Under the pieces are notes generated by a model that saw only the letters and a program-made list of their open reading frames with translations, was not told the DNA's origin and did not search any database. Of a DNA stretch of 26,619 nt, positions 8,985 through 19,999 are shown piece by piece. Origin of the DNA: Neelides folsomi (Eukaryota > Arthropoda > Collembola > Neelipleona > Neelidae); NCBI GenBank assembly GCA_034687125.1, contig JAQGBZ010000615.1, positions 1-26,619 of the forward strand, written 5' to 3'. A program made the translations under genes and the position numbers. Position 1 is the stretch's first letter, and every line of letters begins with the position of its first letter.

Positions 8985-11194
8985 CCCGATTTTCAAATTA
9001 GGCCGGAACACAGGGCAGCATTTAAATTCTTTATTCCTCTTTTTCGCACAATGCCTCGGAAATAATAATTTCATCCACAACTCTCAGTGCATTAAAAAGC
9101 ATTTTAATTATTAAAATATCTAAATACAGATTCTGTATCTGTGTCATTCTGTAAGTTTTGTATGCATATATTGCAAATAGTAATTAGTGTAATTTTTGAA
9201 TAAAATTGAATTTTCATTTATTGTTAGATTTAGAAATTGATTTTGACCGCTAATGACTAAATATTAAATATACAGTTAGTTTTCATTGGTAGTTATTGAA
9301 GAAGTAATGGAAAGTATGATTCATTTAAATCAGTTAAAACCTTCAGGCAGAACCTCTGAATCTTTGGATTAAACTCATTAAAAGTAATGCTGACCCAACC
9401 GCACCAATTTCAATTTCTTCATCTAACTATTGATAGGGAAGGTTTTGTATCCTTTGAAGTCTTGAACTTGAAGTCTCATCCTTCCCAACGATCCCTTGGA
9501 TCAAAATGTCCTTTACATAAAAGTCCCATTCACTTTTTACTTTACAAACCTCCCCATTGGCAAGAAGGAAACTCTTCTTGTTTTTAAGGTTCAATGAGTT
9601 TCATTTGCCCCTTATTTTTTCGAATCATCCTTCCCAGTCTTTGTCCGAGAAATGAAGAGAATTTAAAAACGAGGGGACCCTTTTCCTTATACTAATACAT
9701 ATATATACTATTACTATTACATCAAATCACCCAAGTGAGAATCACTCACTCAACATGAGCATTTACAATAAAGTGATTAATTGGAAACATTTCCTCATTT
9801 GACTCGTTTCATCTGACGTGCTGACGTTGCTATTAAGAATCAAGATCAGAAGCTCTTTTTACGCTCTTCACATTATCCATAGACTCCAAGTGGAGAGAAA
9901 TGATGAGCAAGGGGAAGGGTTTTACATTGCAACTATGTATTGATAATATAAGTAAGATCTAAGTATGGTTAAATGCGAATTGTCTCTCATCACTAAAAGA
10001 TGATTCAATGTTTTGAGTCCTGGGAAGCTCCACACCACACGCACATGGTGTGTCAATAAATGAAGGGAGGAAAAACGTTTACGCCACTTTGTATCTTAAG
10101 TTTCTTAAGCCCTTTGTATATTATTGTACAAGAAGGGTCGCCGTATGAAATAAGAACCCTCAAAGAAGCCAAGGAGAACGAAGGGTTCGAAAAATGTTCC
10201 CAGGCCACTACAGGTTGAACACAGGTGGTAGGAAACCAAAAATCCCTCACGCACACAGACCATTCAAACAATATTACATACATACATGGAATATGTAGAA
10301 TACATATTTAAATACAATACTGTAATAATATGAGTAATACAGTCAATATATGTGATATGTTACTCTACATATAGTATATATAAATAAGTATAAATATGGG
10401 TATATTCTTATTACTTTGTTGTAACTATTTAAATATTAAGTCTAGAAGTTAAATATTAAGTCTAGAAGTTGATAGTGAAAAGGAAAATGTGTGTGTGTGA
10501 TTTAGTAAAGTAAATAGTGTCTCTGTTGGATATAGATTAGTTGGGATGAACGGTGGGGATAGGAAGGATCTCTTATATAACCTATAGGGATCTACAGAGC
10601 GTTCAGACCTTCGTGGTCTCTGGATGTTGGGAATGGGGTGGAGGGGTCGGGAGGAAAATTCACCCTCGCCAGCAATTCCGAATTTCAGTAGTTGAGTGGA
10701 AGTGAAGCAGGCGAGTCGAGAGAGGAACAACTTTGCCCTTTGACCCCTCCCCCATGTTAATTACATCCTTCACCACCTCTCTCACCCAAGTGACATTTTT
10801 CAAAGATCTCAAGACGTCCCAAGTTGGTCTCTTTGGATCAACGTCACTCACATGATGTCTCATTTCCCTCACTTCCGTTTTTCCCTCCTTCGCTCCAAGT
10901 GAGGTTCAGAGAAGATGTGAAAAGATCATATTTTAAATATGAAACAATTTATTTATTTATCAGTTTAAATGTAAATGGTGATTAAAGTTAAATTAAATGT
11001 AAATCCACTGGGAGATGTTCGAAACTTGTCAATGTGAGTTCATGTTGTGGTGAATGGGTGAATGGAAGGGTCCATTCAATTCCACCCCGACGACCTCACA
11101 AATCATTAAATGAAGACATCCCTGACCTTCATTGTGACCTGGCCACTGTGAGAATTCCTTCTCTCGTCCCTGTGGATTGATCGAGAAGGGAGCG
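8985..11194. other. 2.2-kb spacer between two divergent genes
   Basis: This spacer separates CDC123 (minus) from the membrane-protein gene (plus), so both promoters should lie inside it. Composition is patchier and less AT-rich than the flanks of the IR genes. Open frames on both strands at 9387-9587 and 10053-11313 lack protein-like features or recognisable splice partners, and I reject them as genes. Confidence 0.5.
10431..10470. repeat. perfect tandem duplication of a 20-mer
   Basis: AAATATTAAGTCTAGAAGTT occurs twice with no gap (10431-10450 and 10451-10470). It looks like a recent local slippage duplication. Confidence 0.9.
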
Positions 11195-14100
11195 ATGGGG
11201 GTGTTGGGTCTCGCCCTCGCCCTTTTCGCCTTCGCCGGTCTGACGGAGGGGAGCTCCTGGGTGGTGAGCGGAAATCCCTGTGTTTCGACCACGTCCAGCC
11301 CATGCGGGTGCATTCGGACTTATTCGCTTTTCCTCACATGTAAATGCAACGAGGAATACGAGGTGAGATTTTCCATTCCCAACACTCTCACATTACTCCC
11401 AAAGTCCCAATTGACTTCAACATGAGGAGTTTGGATTCGAGAAAAAGTGTTCTGTTAAGGATTGAGTGGGGAATTTGGTTGGGTGAATCTAAATATAAAA
11501 TAAATTTCCACCCGTCTTTTCACTTGATCCGAATCCCAAAGCGAAACCCCAACGGGTCCGCACCCAAATTCTCTCCATTTGATTCCAGCGAGAGTTTGTA
11601 TTTAAAATGAGGATGATTTAGCCATGGAGTGAATGGGTCTCCCCTTTGAAGGGTCTTATTATGACAATTGGACCCAATTGAAGAAAGACCTCATTGATGA
11701 AGGATGTTTTGTGGAATTGAATCCCAGCGAGGCCGAAATGATTTCAACTCCCAATAATTCCTCATTGATCAAAGGAATGAGAGCGAAATGAGTTGAATCG
11801 GCCAGCCAAGTTTCAAAATAGTCGAAACAATCAAAAATCCGCTTTCACGCCAATCAAATCGAACAAATCAAAGGTCTCTTCACTTTCCAGTCAAAACAAC
11901 ACGTTTGGATTCCCAATGTCAAAAGATCTTTAAAATAATAAAAATTTTCATGGCCCACTAAAAATAACAAAAAGAAGTTATTATCAAATAAGTGATTCTA
12001 AATAATTATAGTCATATAGTATGTAAATGCTACATATTTACAGATATAATATTATTATTTATATTGGATATATTTTACGTAGACATATGAGTCAATATAT
12101 TAGAATATGTATTACTAATACAGTATTAGAATTAGAAGTATTAAAAGTATGTATAGTAAATACATAGAGTTTGAATGGCTAAGAAAGCGATAATTCTTAA
12201 GGCGTAACTTCCTGTACGATATTTAATATGTAGTTCGCCACTAATTCCATTGTGTGTGGGCGAAGAAGTTGAGGTTTCCGGTTGTGGACATTTTATGACT
12301 TCTATATAATTACAATAATAATTCTGACAAGAGAAATTCACAAATGAGGTCAAAGGGGTTAAAAAAATGATGGAGGAAAAGTCCAGGACTTTGGTCGTTG
12401 ATCATTTTCTTGCCATTTCATTATTTGCATTGGAAACCCAGAGATTAACCAATGGGAAATATTGACTCACAATGGGAGTTAGAAGACCAACGGCATAAAA
12501 ATATCTGTCATATGGGGAATGAATAGTTTGATAGTTATAGTCAACGCATAGATATTTTAATTGGGTGGTTGGAAGAATAAGCTGAGCATAATTCCACTTA
12601 ATAATGAACCTTTGCATTAAATGAGGTTCCATACATTGTACATCCAATAACATGTCGACCACTTGTGTTGTTTAATAATTAAAATAGGAGCAAGTAAATG
12701 AATCATTTTATAATTCACATCTATGTCGCAATAAGCGAAAAAAGGAACGTTTTTCTTTCCAATGGTTAATCTAACAGAAGATAATGTTGTGAATAATACG
12801 GATTATTACGTATGTAATTATATAACATGTTGTTCTTCGCATTTTTATATTAACTAATAAATTGCCCGAGTTGACAATAAGTTTAATAGAGTTTAATAAA
12901 TGTGATTTAAAGCCAAGAATGGAGAATTTGTTTTTAACTAATGATTGTTTTTGTTAGTCGGTGATTGTTGACGAACATGAAGTGGAAACTGGGACTTCTG
13001 TGGTGTGGCGAATTCACAACTGCCGTCATGTGCACATAAAGAAAAATGGTTTTGGAACGGTTGGACGAAATGTTCGAATCTCCCTCGAAAACATCTCTCG
13101 GCTCCATCTTGAAGAAGAAAGCTTCAAGTTGAAAGGTAAAAGAGATTTATTTTATTTGCTACAATTAATATTTAATTAATATATTAGATTGACATTTAAT
13201 TGTACACTACATTAATTGTACATTTAATTGTACTTTATATAGAGTATTACTTTAGTTAAATATTAATGACAACCAATTTTCCATTTCAGGTGGTGGAGAC
13301 GAACGTGGAAGGATTTCTTTTTTAAACACGTCGATCCTTACAATTCCCCCTCGTGCTTTTCCTTCCAAAATCTCCATGATTGAGTTCATTGGAGGAGAAA
13401 TCAAGAAAATCGAATCTGGAGCTTTTCGCCTCTTCGCCCTCGACCAAATCCTGTTTGAAAACATGACCGTGGGCGATGTGAACTCTTCAGCCTTCATCTC
13501 GTCGATGCAGATTGGGAATTGGACATCGCGAGGGAGCGAATTCAAAATCCTCCATTCCCACGCCATCGAGTCGAGCATCACGACCATGTCTTGGCACTCC
13601 ACAACTCTCGCCCATGTCAAAACCAAAGCGATGAGTGCGGAGAACGAAGAGAACGTGATATTGAACGTGGAGTTTTCCGATTGCTCGATGGGACTCATCG
13701 ACTCCTTCGGGCTTTATTTTACCCAATGGTCCTCCTTTGAGTTGGCCAACTCCAATTTAAGTCGCGTTCGAGAACGAGGGGTCGATTTGACCAAACCCGC
13801 CGACCAATTCTTTACCTCCTTCTCGGGGAACTCGTGGGGGGAAGTTGAGCGGAATTTCATTGTGACGGGAGAAGGGGGGATGGTGAAGGTGCGAAGGAAC
13901 AGTTTTGAACAATGCGATTGTGCGATGCAGTTCGAGTCTTTGCTCGACTCCAACGGATCTAAAACCTGGTTCAGAGAGGAATTTTTAAACAATTCCATTT
14001 GTTCCATTTCGGCCAAAGGTGCTGAGTGTTTGTCCCAAAGTGAAACTTTCCTCAACGTCACTTCCCTGGACCAATTCTGTTCGCAAGAGATGTTCATGTG

Positions 14101-14890
14101 CAGGAAAGGAGTCGAAGACACGACGATCGTCCAATTGAACACAACTCTGAGGAATCTTGCGTTTATTATTGGCGGGGTTGTGGGGGCCATTGTGGTTCTT
14201 CTCTCCGTGACCCTTTGCTGTTGCCTTTGTGGGGAGGAAGAAGAAGAGAAATCTTCTTCGACCTCCTTCACCAACACAAGTCCAAGTCGGTCTGATTCTC
14301 AATCGGCTCTTTTGTCCTCCTCCGCTCGCCCACGATCCGCCTTCTTCTCGGAAACGATCGAAATGGAAGACAAACAAGTCCAAACTTTGCCCTCTGACCT
14401 TTCCGCCGACGTTCTCGAGACCCTCCGGGCCCAAATGAACTCTCGACATTTGTTCTGGGATGCCAAGGAGACCATCGACCATTTATATGACCTTATCCAA
14501 GTAAAAGAAAAGGCCGATCCTCCTGATGTGACAATGTGCGGAGACGTTCCACCGCCGTTGCCAAAAACCCTCCCGCCACCTTCCTCCGCTCGCTATGCTC
14601 AGATCAGAGGGAAGGGGAAGACAACGCCTTTGTGCGAATACCAAGACCCTTCCGACTCCCGAACACATGTTTACTCCGAACTGGGTGGGAATTCATTGGC
14701 CAATCCTGACCTCCATGTCATTTGCGAATACACTGACCCCAAAGACCTCCAGAACCACGTGTATGCAGAACTGAGCTCGGTGAGGGTCAAGTCCTCAACA
14801 TCTAAAATGGTCAAATGTCCCACGATTCCTTTACTGGCGGAATCTCATCGCCCATTGCCAACGATTCCATCCTCATCCTCCGTGCATTAA
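11195..14890 (+). CDS. single-pass membrane protein, repeat-like ectodomain, Tyr/Pro-rich tail
   Basis: Three exons join in phase: 11195-11362, 12958-13135 and 13290-14890, giving 648 residues. The ATG at 11195 is followed by a signal peptide (GVLGLALALFAFAGL). A short cysteine cluster comes next (CVSTTSSPCGC, then TCKC). The ectodomain (about 60-400) shows loosely repeating strand-like units such as FGTVGRNVRISLENISRLHL and IEFIGGEIKKIESGAFRLFA, suggestive of a beta-helix or LRR-like solenoid, with several N-x-S/T sites and late cysteines. One membrane helix lies at about 404-428 (AFIIGGVVGAIVVLLSVTL), followed by CCCLCGEEEEE. The tail of about 220 residues has proline motifs (PPPLPKTLPPP, PLPTIP) and tyrosine motifs LYDLI, RYAQI, VYSEL and VYAEL. 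The last two sit in a duplicated unit, CEYQDP...HVYSEL and CEYTDP...HVYAEL, of about 30 residues. I do not recognise a named orthologue. A surface adhesion or receptor role with SH2/SH3-type docking is inference. Confidence 0.75.
11633..11791 (+). other. 52-codon open frame inside intron 1
   Basis: An ATG-started frame (MGLPFEGSYYDNWTQLKKDL...) is protein-like and lies in the 1.6-kb first intron of the membrane-protein gene. No good donor follows it and a stop lies in frame just upstream. It could be a decayed exon or chance. Confidence 0.2.
12141..12770 (-). CDS. possible nested minus-strand gene, C-terminal exons
   Basis: Three minus-strand segments join in consistent phase: 12770-12719 (INHWKEKRSFFRLLRHR), 12661-12471 (VDMLLDVQCMEPHLMQ ... 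YDRYFYAVGLLTPI) and 12323-12141 (NYYCNYIEVIKCPQPETS ... stop TAA). The splice sites are good: donor ATT|GTGAGT at 12471/12470, acceptor CTCTTGTCAG before 12323, and a 57-bp intron between the first two. The deduced C-terminus ends in a hydrophobic stretch (ALRIIAFLAIQTLCIYY), as in tail-anchored or GPI-anchored precursors, preceded by a region with several cysteines. A start exon is not established; an ATG at 12842 would need an implausibly short 39-bp intron. I recognise no family. The whole unit would sit inside intron 1 of the plus-strand membrane-protein gene. Confidence 0.33.
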
Positions 14891-15029
14891 ATTATTTTCA
14901 TTTTTTAAAACTTCCCCCGAATTCATTTTGGCCCATTTTGAAAATGGAACTATTTAAATGTTATTTAGGTTAGTTAAATGTTGTTTAAGTTAATGGCGCA
15001 TGTAGGATTGTTGTTTGGTCTATTTTGAC

Positions 15030-15220
15030 TATAGTTCATTCACTCTCAACTGACCGGGAAAATTAAATCATGTTAATTGACCGGGGAATAGAATGTCATG
15101 TCACCAGAAAATTATTAGTACATTTAAATGTAAATATATATCGGTTTATTTTAATTTCAAATAACTAATCAAGTAACATGATTCAATTTTCACCGGCCAG
15201 TTGAGAGTGAATCAACTATA
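15030..15220. mobile_element. foldback/MITE with about 52-bp terminal inverted repeats
   Basis: The left arm (15030-15081) begins TATAGTTCATTCACTCTCAA and continues through CTGACCGGG. The right arm (15169-15220) is its reverse complement with about five differences including one indel, e.g. CCGGCCAGTTGAGAGTGAAT. The central loop is about 87 bp. Both ends carry TA, compatible with the TA target site used by Tc1/mariner-type elements, but the family is uncertain. There is no coding capacity. Confidence 0.75.
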
Positions 15221-16152
15221 ACTAATTTCTTTTTTATATCTCTATTCATTTCCGTTGAAATCCGGCTGAATTTTTAACCAACTTACATTTATTGTTATTT
15301 ACTGATAGATTATTAAACTAACTAACTGATTAACTATTTAAATGCATGTCCTTCCTTTCTCAATTTTATAGAACAACGAATGTTCGATTTATTCATTTTA
15401 ACTTAATTTACCTTTATTTATTGTTATTTAGGGCTTTTAACATTATGAATTATAAATAACCCTTTTAATCACCCTTCTTGTTAAATATAAAATTGTGATA
15501 ATACGAGTGTAAGAAGAGTTTCAAAATGTTCATATTATATTTAACTCATATGTAAAATCATCCTGATCGTGTTTTTTTGTGAAACGATCGTTAAAAATGA
15601 CGAGTCATTAGTTGAAAATAGTTAATTGTTATTTCATTAGAATAAATTGATAAGCTTGAAAAATACTTAATTTAATTTTAAAGTCACGTTGTAAAAGTTA
15701 ATTCCCAATTGAACATGTATTTATGTCGGAGATTCTCGGGTTGTTGATGTAATTGAAAGCAACTATTTACATTAAAATAATGGACCAAAATGATTCAATT
15801 CATGGACATGTTTCAAATACCTGTAATGACGCTGAGCTAATTGTAATTTAAGCTTACACTAAACGTAAATGAATTTGGACTGACAAGTTTCCACGTCCTT
15901 TGAGACAATTCCTAAATAATTAAAATAAGTATGAAGTTTGAGGGAAGGGAAATACTCTCGTTGGATCCTACTTAACCTTAATCATAAAATAAAACTACGA
16001 ACAAAATATCAATTGATCGAATCCCACATAAGAAACGAAATCAATTTTGACTGAATAAAAGACAAATTTCAAGTAATTTCGCCTATTCATTGATATATTC
16101 ATATATACATATATACAATATATTCATACATATAACATAAATATTATACATT

Positions 16153-16155
<3 letters not shown>

Positions 16156-16194
<39 letters not shown>
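16156..16194. repeat. (AT)n microsatellite
   Basis: About 39 bases of uninterrupted AT dinucleotide abut the small inverted-repeat element at 16193. Length variation between individuals is to be expected. Confidence 0.95.
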
Positions 16195-16197
<3 letters not shown>

Positions 16198-16268
16198 GCT
16201 GGGCCATAAGAATCTTTTTTATACGATTGTTTATTTAAAAAAGAAAGATACTTATGGTCCACCCTGTA
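16193..16268. mobile_element. miniature mariner-like element (72 bp) in a TA site
   Basis: The terminal inverted repeats are ACAGGCTGGGCCATAAGAAT (from 16194) and the reverse complement of ATACTTATGGTCCACCCTGT (to 16267). They differ at three positions over about 24, and the stem continues into ATCTTT/AAAGAT. The ends are CAGG...CCTG, flanked by TA at 16193-16194 and 16267-16268. This form is typical of Tc1/mariner-derived MITEs. It is among the shortest plausible MITEs and is almost entirely hairpin. Confidence 0.75.
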
Positions 16269-16761
16269 TATAATATATTCCTAATTAATTTATAAATATT
16301 TCCATAATAGATATATAATTGAGATCTGTATAATGTAAGAAGACATCAATAAATAAACATACAAATGATTTATTATCAAATGTTCAATTATTCTTTTAGT
16401 AATAACTCTCTCAATTATCCCTTAATAAATTCTTGATTCCCTTTGTATAACATTGGAATCTAATCTTAAGTATATTTCTGTGTATTTATTCTGGCAAGAG
16501 ATTTGACATCAATGATTTGTCCATTTTTACGACCATCATTTAATGATAGTAATACCAACTGATTAGGATATAGGAAGTATATATTAGAAACTACAAGATT
16601 TCATCTACAGACTTATTGTACTTATTGTAAGCCAGAAAGATCATTAGGATCAATTCATTTTAAAATTAGTTTAAACCATTAAATTGCCTTTTGGCTCTCA
16701 TTGAACATTCCCTGAATTGAAGGTAATTAGAAGAACTTAACTTGTAACTTTTGATTTGAGT

Positions 16762-16900
16762 TTAATGAAGTGGATTTAAATGAATAGGACTGGGAGAGTT
16801 CATTTGGTTCTCCAATTCCAGATGTTGATCCAAATGGAGAGATCTCTCCAGTTTTTCCATCTCCGACTCATCTGCGGCGATGATAAAAACTGGACTTGAT
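16762..16900 (-). other. weak terminal-exon candidate
   Basis: On the minus strand a strong polypyrimidine acceptor (TTGTTCTTTTCCTCCAAG) precedes a less AT-rich open segment reading SSPVFIIAADESEMEKLERS and ending in a stop at 16762-16764. No upstream exon in matching phase was found. It could be a real 3' exon or chance. Confidence 0.2.
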
Positions 16901-18801
16901 CTTGGAGGAAAAGAACAAAGGAAAAAACGTCTCATCTTCCACATCCCCACATTACCATTCTTCATCCATTAAATATGAGACGATTGACGACAATGAGCAA
17001 GGAAATTGAAAAAAGTATTTGAAATGACAAGGAATTCATTCATCAATAATTGTTTCCGTAATGAAACTCATTTCCTTCGAAAAAATTTAACATTTTTATT
17101 AATATCTACCTACACATGTGAAAATAAATATAGAAACATCCTTTATACAACGCATCATTTAATACAGTTAGTTGCCTTACCATTCACAATTGTTCATTTC
17201 AAACATTATTGACATGTTGAACAAACGTGTTAGTCATTCATCAAATGTTCAATTAAACCCAAATTCTTTTTTACAATTTTCCTATATTTACAATATACTT
17301 CCAACTGCTTTTATCTTACAATGAGAGTTTAAATAAAAAATGAAACTTCTTTCCGCTCCATGCAAATAATTTCCAAATCTCTGTCTGGGATCTTTTCCAA
17401 CTCCTAAATGTTTTCAATGTTTTTAAATGTGAAAGACCGTTGTTTGTTGATCGCTGTTAACTAATAATATTTATAATTTATTGGAAGCGGATTGAGAAAC
17501 TCACAATATTGACAATTGTCATCTCAAAGATAAAAACACGACCCAATGAATTGAACTCATCCATATAGGTAATAAAGTGTCTATAGAAATTCTACAGATA
17601 CTTTCATATACACATACAAGTATATTTAATATACACATACAATTACATATAACATATATATTATATACATATAAACATATTACATATAATATACTGTATT
17701 GATAGTTCTATCTTACAATGAGCGTTGTATTCTCTCAAATAAGGGGATATGATGTAATATGAACATTGAGATATTCAATATCTCCTTTTCCCACGTAGAC
17801 TTCTGGCGACGTTTAATCCCCCCAATGAATGAAACGGTCAAACACCTTCGAGTGGGAACAACAAACAAAACTCTAAATGAATCAAATTCCTCTCGATTCT
17901 AATAAATCAAATCAAAAGTTCCAAATTCATTGATAACTCAATTTACCCAAATACCTAAAATGTTATTTAACTAAAAGTACATAATACATGGATTTATAAT
18001 CTATATTACTGATAATATTAGGTAATATCACTACTAATATTACTTTAAAGTTCACAAAGAAGACTTATTTAGATCTTGAGACATCTGTCAAAAGTGAACT
18101 GTTAATGTTCAATGAATGGTAAAATAATACAGTAAGTTGAAATTTAAGAGAGCTGAACTTCTCCCTTTGTTTGTCACTTCTTTCTCATTTCCTCTAAATG
18201 TTGTAGAGAATCAATGTTTTATATATGTTTTGTATGGTGTGGAATAAATGTGGTGGCATTTGTCTTACCATCCGTCACCACTCTCAGTTATTGAACAGTC
18301 AAAGTGAGGAGACATAAAGTATGGTTGTTCGTTCTTGCATTCGCAATTGCGCCGTGTTTCAACAAAAGCCAAATATTTTTTTTATTATTTTAAAAATATA
18401 CACTAATTTTACAAAATTTATTTTATTTTATAAGTTATTTTTATTCAAATATTTTTGCTTTTATTTATTGAATGAAAAATATTTAAAATAACTGAATAGA
18501 AAGAAAAACTGAAAAACCTTTCTGGATTTATGTAACAAAATCGTAGGTGGAATTTTACTGATTGTTCTCTTGTTTTATGAATTTCGGTTTCATTTATCTT
18601 TTGCTGGTTCATTTTGTTATCATAGATATACCAAATAAGATTCATATAGTACAATTCGTTCTTTTTTATGTGTGTGAACATAGGGCATTGGCAATCATAA
18701 TGTTTTATGTAGAAAAACCTTTTTATTTACTCTTGTAGTATATGATTCCCTATTTAACCTAAGTTATGTAATTAAAAAAATTAAGAATTATTAATTTGTA
18801 T

Positions 18802-18886
18802 ATAGTTACCTACATTAGATTAGACATCATAAGACATAAGGCATGATTACATTAGATGTAGGATAGTTACATACATTAAGCATCAT
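18802..18886. repeat. imperfect direct repeat, 61-bp spacing
   Basis: ATAGTTACCTACATTA followed by CATCAT (18802-18830) recurs as ATAGTTACATACATTA followed by CATCAT (18863-18886), with a third TACATTAGAT between them. It looks like a decayed tandem duplication. Confidence 0.6.
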
Positions 18887-19174
18887 GGACGTTTTGAATT
18901 ACTTGGGGTTAGATGAAGGGACTTAAGAAATCCTGAGTTAACATTTCAATTTTTAATATCAATAAGTTCGTTGATTGATTTTATTAATCAATTGTCTCAA
19001 ACTTTAAATTTCTAATTAAAAGCAAATACTCTTACATTATATAAGTCACATGCACGTTTGATTAACTACACAAATTATTAATAAAACTTTGGTATTCAAA
19101 TAATTGCGCTTACTCCTAATGGTAAAGTATTTAAGTTATATTACTATTTCAAGTATATCTATTCACAAAAGTAA

Positions 19175-19405
19175 TTATGTATTGTTCATAAATGTAAGGC
19201 TAGGTTTTCAAATTCCAGCACTCACTATGGTGCTCTAGAATTCTCTTCCAAAAAACCCCAATATAGAATTAATTTATACCCCGACAATCACTGGTTTGAC
19301 CTCTGTTCTCATCTTTCATCTTTAAACTCATTTATAGAAAAGGCCTTCACTGTTTGTCAAAATTGGATTGTTTCTAAAAGAATTGAAGTTTATGCTACGT
19401 TATAA
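19175..19405 (+). pseudogene. decayed coding fragment, probably from a retroelement
   Basis: A 76-codon stretch open from 19175 to a TAA at 19403-19405 is clearly protein-like: CKARFSNSSTHYGALEFSSK, then YPDNHWFDLCSHLSSLNSF and IVSKRIEVY. It has no start codon context and stops upstream, and base use differs from the surrounding AT-rich DNA. It resembles the C-terminal tails of some mobile-element proteins in general layout, but I cannot name the family. Confidence 0.4.
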
Positions 19406-19999
19406 TGTTAATTTTTATTGTTATGTTATGATTATTTCAAATTCATTGTTACTATATTTAATTATTTATATAAGGCCGGTATTGGGAGATGAGTTCTAAA
19501 CTCAAATCGTTTTGACCTTTAAATAACGCATTTTCATTTTCACATTGGTGTACCACTTTGATTGGGTATATTGCATTTTATGGAAATGTAAGTTTTGCTA
19601 TCTAAATTAATCAAAAATTAAAAAGCCTCACTTATAGTGCACCACTGTGAAAATTCTGAAATACTGGCATTTGAAATCCCAGCCAATTGTGATGTAATAT
19701 CACTATTATATACATATAATTACTAATAAAACTATAATGACTCATACATAATTAAGTTGAATTAAATAATTAAAATTTAATTATTTAGGGTTCTAAGGCA
19801 AAAATTTTATATATGCTTTATTTTGTTTAGAAATTTGGAAAATTATTTTCATTTGTTCGTTAATCCAACACGCTTTCCAACAATAACTAATGTTAGAACA
19901 ATGAAAAATAACCCATTGTCTGCCAAGTGAATTTTAAAATTTAATTTAAATAACACAAACTATATGTGAGAAATATATTTTCTTATATTTGAAAATAAA
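19406..19999 (+). other. upstream region of IR gene 2
   Basis: No gene seen. It should contain the promoter of the gene starting at 20000. No element is shared obviously with the upstream region of IR gene 1. Confidence 0.35.

Larger units (their letters stand above)
14891..19174. other. 4.3-kb intergenic region without a convincing gene
   Basis: Apart from the elements listed separately, this is AT-rich sequence with frequent stops. Simple ATATACATA-type repeats occur at about 16085-16160 and 17605-17700, including ATATACACATACAA twice. Open frames at 17006-17212 (+) and 18445-18681 (-) look like AT-rich chance frames. Confidence 0.5.

Noticed and set aside
8626..9114. Plus-strand open frames of 99 and 162 codons
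   Set aside because: Both are shadows of the GC-rich first exon of CDC123, which is identified by conserved motifs and in-phase splicing.
9387..9587. 66-codon plus-strand frame
   Set aside because: No motif, no splice context and no initiator context beyond an ATG; probably chance in a less AT-rich patch.
10449..10872. Overlapping minus-strand open frames upstream of the membrane-protein gene
   Set aside because: The composition is not protein-like, there is no splice support, and the two frames overlap one another.
13252..13698. 148-codon minus-strand open frame
   Set aside because: It is antisense to the main exon of the membrane-protein gene, whose plus frame has a clear signal peptide-ectodomain-helix-tail layout. 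The minus frame has no recognisable features.
18445..18681. 78-codon minus-strand frame
   Set aside because: AT-rich composition dominated by K, N, I, F and Y, with no motif or splice signal; expected by chance here.
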